From Candidatus Nitrosocosmicus sp. (GTDB taxonomy: Archaea > Thermoproteota > Nitrososphaeria > Nitrososphaerales > Nitrososphaeraceae): a stretch of 49,632 nt of DNA. A program made the position numbers and the translations under genes. Shown here in pieces: positions 46,455 to 49,632 of the stretch (the stretch's first letter is position 1; each line of letters opens with the position of its first letter). Location of the stretch: the NCBI GenBank assembly GCA_031177355.1, contig JAPSGR010000012.1, positions 1-49,632 of the forward strand, read 5' to 3'. Under the pieces are notes generated by a model that was not told where the DNA came from, did no database searches, and saw nothing but the letters and a program-made list of their open reading frames with translations.

Positions 46455-47003
46455 ATGCATGGACCAGAATGGCTCTCAAATCCTGTATTTTCAGTCATCT
46501 TGTTGGGCATAGGAATTTTATTTTTATTGTTGGCATTAAGAACTGAAAAAGAGCATCGCAGACATCAACATCACACTGCTCATAGTGGTATAGAAATTAA
46601 AATAATTGGAAAAAAGGTAGTCGATACTAGTATAGGGTGGTTATTCTTTACCCTTTTTATTGGAGGAATCGCACTTGGAACGCATTTTTTATCAGAATAC
46701 ACATTCCATCTTTACGATACAACATCCATAGATAGTATTACTCACGGATTATCAGCGATGGGCATAACAGCAATTGTTTTAAATTTTATGATAACAAGAA
46801 AAAGGAGATACTACTTTCCTATTAGTATTGGGGCAGCTTGGATAGGATTTGTTATATGGGAAGTTTATGAATGGATTAGTATTAGTATTCACGGCCCAAC
46901 TGGGTTCATACAAACAGAACCCATAGACATGTTCGTAGATTTATGGGTGGACACCTTAGGATGTCTTGCAGTCTGTTTCCTCTACAAAGAATTCACTAAT
47001 TGA
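46455..47003 (+). CDS. Five-helix integral membrane protein, DUF2238/YjdF-like
   Basis: The 182-residue protein has five hydrophobic helices: about 10-28, 59-77, 92-111, 120-139 and 162-176. Conserved-looking polar motifs inside membrane segments are DSITHGLSAMG, VIWEVYEWIS and DMFVDLWVDTLGC, which resemble the Glu/Trp and Asp motifs of YjdF/DUF2238 proteins. A His-rich cytoplasmic loop (HRRHQHHTAHSG) between helices 1 and 2 could bind metal. Function is unknown, and the family assignment is tentative. It is monocistronic with an ATG start. Confidence 0.72.
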   Translation: MHGPEWLSNPVFSVILLGIGILFLLLALRTEKEHRRHQHHTAHSGIEIKIIGKKVVDTSIGWLFFTLFIGGIALGTHFLSEYTFHLYDTTSIDSITHGLSAMGITAIVLNFMITRKRRYYFPISIGAAWIGFVIWEVYEWISISIHGPTGFIQTEPIDMFVDLWVDTLGCLAVCFLYKEFTN

Positions 47004-47191
47004 TTAGGATTTCGTTAAATCAATAAGAGATCATAACCAGAGTAAATCATCAACGTATGGATTTGACGCAAAATAATTTGTAACACCATATAAAATGCCC
47101 AGAAACTGTTCTTTTTTATTGAATTATATTTCTTCATATCAAAAAATTCCAAAGCCTCATTGTAAACCTTAGTAATTAGTAAAGGTCACAT

Positions 47192-48010
47192 TTAACTGAC
47201 CTCGTTTATCTCACCTAAGGATTCCTCAATAGCCTTATCTAATTCGACAGGATTATGAAGTATCAGCCAATGACCTTCTCCATCAATAACTTTTAACTTG
47301 AATTGTGGAATTTCTTGCTTCATTATTTTTTTAAGGTTTAAGAATACTTCGTCTTTGCTGCCTACAATTCCAAATAATTTGCAATTAGAATTTTTCAAAT
47401 AATGATTTATGTTTTTCGGCATAGTACGTAATGCATTTCTTGAAGCAATAAATCCTTCCACGGAGGTTTTAGAAAAGATTTGCTTAAAACGATTCCAGTT
47501 TCTTTCACTTTGAAAAGCCTCCTCTTTTGAAAAGCTTTTCTTACGTTCATAATCAGCTACAGCAGCCATTCCGTTTTTCAATGCAATTTCTATTGCAGCA
47601 GAATCTTCAAGATCATCTTCATGAATAGGAATTGAAGATCCACTTATGAATATTATCGCATCTAACATGTTAATGTGGTTTTTTGCAAAAACGGCCGCTA
47701 TTTTTCCACCTATTGAATGACCTAACAAAGTACATTTAGAAATTTGTAATTTCTTAAGCAACTTATACAAATCATTAGCCAGATCTTCCATCGTAAAGGT
47801 AGGTTTATTTCCCATATTGGATCTGTGATGGCCCCGCAATTCATAAGCTAGAATTTTATACTTACCAGATTTTAAAATGAGAGATATTTCCTCTTCCCAT
47901 ATCATTATATTTCCACCCAGTGGGTGAATTAATACAATAGGATATGATTCATCATTTCCGTGAACTTCATAGTAAACCTTGAGATTATCTTCTAAAAAGA
48001 TATAAGGCAT
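47192..48010 (-). CDS. Alpha/beta-hydrolase-fold protein
   Basis: The 272-residue protein has the complete triad: nucleophile S99 in LLGHSIGGKIAAVFA, D220 in GIVGSKDEVF and H247 in GEGHWLILHNPVEL. The oxyanion-hole motif IHPLGG (28-33) and the RGHHRS segment (59-64) are also typical. The size fits the single-domain esterase/haloperoxidase/3-oxoadipate enol-lactonase group. A lid region (about 125-200) is helix-rich. The substrate is undetermined: carboxylic ester or lactone is most likely. It is stand-alone; the ATG is at 48010. Confidence 0.9.
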   Translation of the reverse strand: MPYIFLEDNLKVYYEVHGNDESYPIVLIHPLGGNIMIWEEEISLILKSGKYKILAYELRGHHRSNMGNKPTFTMEDLANDLYKLLKKLQISKCTLLGHSIGGKIAAVFAKNHINMLDAIIFISGSSIPIHEDDLEDSAAIEIALKNGMAAVADYERKKSFSKEEAFQSERNWNRFKQIFSKTSVEGFIASRNALRTMPKNINHYLKNSNCKLFGIVGSKDEVFLNLKKIMKQEIPQFKLKVIDGEGHWLILHNPVELDKAIEESLGEINEVS

Positions 48011-48757
48011 GTTGTTATCAATTTAGTTTTAGTATATTAATCGATGGTTTTATCTGAATTCATTTTCTAATTCCAGTTCACTTGAAGACTTTAGGTATTG
48101 ATCCGCAGGTCTCAAATGGTGTTATTCTTTTTTGACAAATCATGATAAATATGCAACGAAATAGATTTCTTGTTTGAAGTCCTACGCAGTCACAGATGCT
48201 TTCAAGGAATTAGCTCACTAGGAGTTGCATTGATTTAGATTTAACCTTGAATTTCCTGATATCTATGGTAGACAGTAACATGTATCTGATTTATTGTTTT
48301 TCTACCCATTGGCATAAGCTTAGTGTCAAATATCTCAATTCATACTACGTGACTACCAAGTCCGTGGCCAACATTATTACCTATTTTATAATCAAGAATT
48401 ACACTTTTACATCAATAATTGTATTGTTTCTGAACCAAGCAAGACCATGAACAACAGAATTATGTTCCCATTTCACACTAATGTTGATAGAAATGACAGT
48501 CAAGATCAATCCACATATAATTTCTAATGATTGATGTGCAAGTTGAGAACACATTTGTTATCACTGGTAATGTCATTTTATTTGATTGGCACAAATTAAA
48601 TATAATAAAGCAGAAAACAGCAAATTTTTTGTAATGATGTTTGAAAACATGAAAAAGCATAGATAAGAACCCAAAATAAAATTGATATATAAAAAATGGT
48701 AATTCCTGCTACGAAATAATAGTATATAAAATAGTTGATAATAAAATCAACTATCTT
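48011..48757. other. Intergenic, 747 bp
   Basis: Two frames (48247-48450 plus, 48478-48660 minus) are Tyr/Ile/Cys-rich and lack promoters; both are rejected. No RNA or repeat was recognised. Confidence 0.4.
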
Positions 48758-49210
48758 TTATTGAAGGGCTGATGTATTTGTAGCGTTTGCACTAGTAGCG
48801 TTTGCACTAGTAGCGTTTGCACTAGTAGCGTTTGCACTAGTAGCGTTTGCACTAGTAGCGTTTGCACTAGTAGCGTTTGCACTAGTAGCGTTTTGATCTG
48901 CAGAGTAATCTAATTCACCTGGAGGACTAGATGAACCAGTTATGTTAGCTGTCTGAGCACTTACATCCTCAGGAGTTGTTGCATTGGAAAACTCAGTAAA
49001 GTTTGCTGCTACCTCTTCTGCTGAATCAGAAGTACCGGTCAAAGGATTAACATTTGTTTCGGTATTGCCATTATCTCCACCATTCTCATTGTTGCCTCCA
49101 TCTTCATCTTCATTGCCTTGTGCATAGACACTTCCATTAATTGAAAAAATTGCGGAAGCTAGCACAAATGCTAGTAGAATAGCTAAATTTGTGTTAATGA
49201 TTTTCTTCAT
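48758..49210 (-). CDS. Secreted protein ending in N-glycosylation-sequon repeats
   Basis: The 150-residue protein starts at ATG 49210 (MKKIINTNLAILLAFVLASA), six codons inside the longest frame. The signal peptide ends near YAQ. The mature part has an acidic Gly/Asn stretch (NEDEDGGNNENGGDNGN), a middle with sequons NFT, NAT and NIT, then seven exact NATSA repeats and a final NATNTS, giving nine sequons in the last 44 residues. No Cys or known domain. It is probably an extensively glycosylated surface or secreted protein. A 14-bp palindrome containing the TATA box is 21-34 nt upstream (49231-49244). Confidence 0.75.
   Translation of the reverse strand: MKKIINTNLAILLAFVLASAIFSINGSVYAQGNEDEDGGNNENGGDNGNTETNVNPLTGTSDSAEEVAANFTEFSNATTPEDVSAQTANITGSSSPPGELDYSADQNATSANATSANATSANATSANATSANATSANATSANATNTSALQ
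48780..48893 (-). repeat. 15-bp tandem repeat, 7.6 identical copies
   Basis: The unit tagcgtttgcactag is repeated seven times without a single difference from 48781 to 48885, with partial matches at both ends. On the minus strand each unit is AAC GCT ACT AGT GCA (Asn-Ala-Thr-Ser-Ala). Perfect identity at synonymous positions implies recent expansion by slippage or unequal recombination. The unit length is a multiple of three, so copy-number changes stay in frame. Confidence 0.95.
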
Positions 49211-49632
49211 TAAACTATAATAGTACAAAAAAGGTTATAACCTTGCAATATTTCGAGTCCTGACTACTTGATGCGTGATATACGGATATTTTATACTTAC
49301 TGCTGATAGTTAGGCAGCGTTTGAAAGAGATATTTGTAATAAAGTTTTGTTTTTGGCGATCTAAGTCCTAATGAATTTTCAGACATTTAGATGAAGTAAT
49401 ATTTATCATGATTTATATGATAGTTTTATGTTCTGCAATTATATTTTTACTAATACCAAAGATTTATCGGTTCTAACATTCGAAACGAAATGACACTACC
49501 TTGTGAAAGTATTAAAATGACTGTAAATTTGTATTTTTTGGTAACATCGACGATGTTTTTCACAATGGCCTTTTTAATTTCGTAATACTTAGTAACAACA
49601 AATGTTGATACATCAGGTGAGTTATTATTTGA
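49211..49632. other. Upstream region and window end, 422 bp
   Basis: It contains the palindromic promoter of the repeat protein. Two 22-codon plus-strand frames encode possible single-span membrane peptides (49408-49476, begins MIYMIVLCSAIIFLLIPK; 49517-49585, begins MTVNLYFLVTSTMFFTMAF); both are uncertain and were not called. Confidence 0.35.
49231..49244. promoter_or_regulatory. 14-bp perfect palindrome over the TATA box of the repeat-protein gene
   Basis: The sequence aaggttataacctt is its own reverse complement. The embedded TTATAA (49235-49240) lies 25-30 nt upstream of the ATG at 49210, exactly where the TATA box should be. A repressor binding the palindrome would block TBP; alternatively the symmetry is incidental to an unusual TATA box. 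Confidence 0.5.

Overview
The window is AT-rich (roughly one third G+C by eye) and reads as a chromosomal stretch of an ammonia-oxidising archaeon of the Nitrososphaeraceae, most like 'Candidatus Nitrosocosmicus'. This assignment is inferred from style and gene content; no 16S or amo gene is present. Supporting signs are: many starts that are leaderless or nearly so, with a TATA box about 25-30 nt upstream of the start codon; frequent TTG starts; an archaeal-type ATP-dependent DNA ligase; an F420-type PPOX oxidoreductase; CopC/CopD copper proteins; many small Cys-rich proteins; and Asn/Thr-rich secreted proteins. Genes are mostly monocistronic and separated by long AT-rich spacers. No rRNA, tRNA, CRISPR array, IS element or phage module was recognised.

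Layout. 0-6 kb: the 3' part of a DUF1259 gene, an amidohydrolase, then a copper locus in which a CopD-like membrane protein and a secreted partner diverge from a CopC-domain protein. Two TTGTACAA palindromes lie at matching positions upstream of the two TATA boxes. 6-20 kb: small secreted proteins, a DedA membrane protein, a thioredoxin-reductase-like flavoprotein with an unusual NADPH loop, a class III nucleotidyl cyclase, a DUF2795-like protein, a PPOX protein, an erythromycin-esterase-family protein and a MarC protein. 19-26 kb: a run of small Cys-rich, probably metal-binding proteins, including two adjacent four-Cys paralogues separated by 1 nt, plus a winged-helix regulator. 26-27.4 kb: an MDR-family dehydrogenase with a strong Shine-Dalgarno sequence, unlike its neighbours.

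28.3-36.9 kb is a DNA-repair neighbourhood: a Nei-like glycosylase with Ser in place of the catalytic N-terminal Pro, an ATP-dependent replicative-type ligase, a bacterial-type Ku, and a complete three-domain LigD (phosphoesterase-ligase-polymerase) facing Ku tail-to-tail with 8 nt between them. Together Ku and LigD form a full bacterial-style non-homologous end-joining apparatus in an archaeal genome. The gap before Ku holds the decayed 3' end of a dienelactone hydrolase gene.

37-49.6 kb: an SRPBCC protein, a Lys-rich 44-residue protein, a membrane-anchored winged-helix protein with a Met-rich membrane segment and an acidic Gly tail, a CBS-pair protein, a large anchored exoprotein, a small Rieske ferredoxin, a PRC-barrel-like protein with a LEA-like tail, a five-helix membrane protein, an alpha/beta hydrolase and a secreted protein whose C-terminus is seven identical 15-bp units, each encoding an N-glycosylation sequon.

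At least three convincing small genes (13141-13299, 19069-19230, 38598-38732) are under 60 codons. Several starts were moved inward because a TATA box lies inside the longest open frame.
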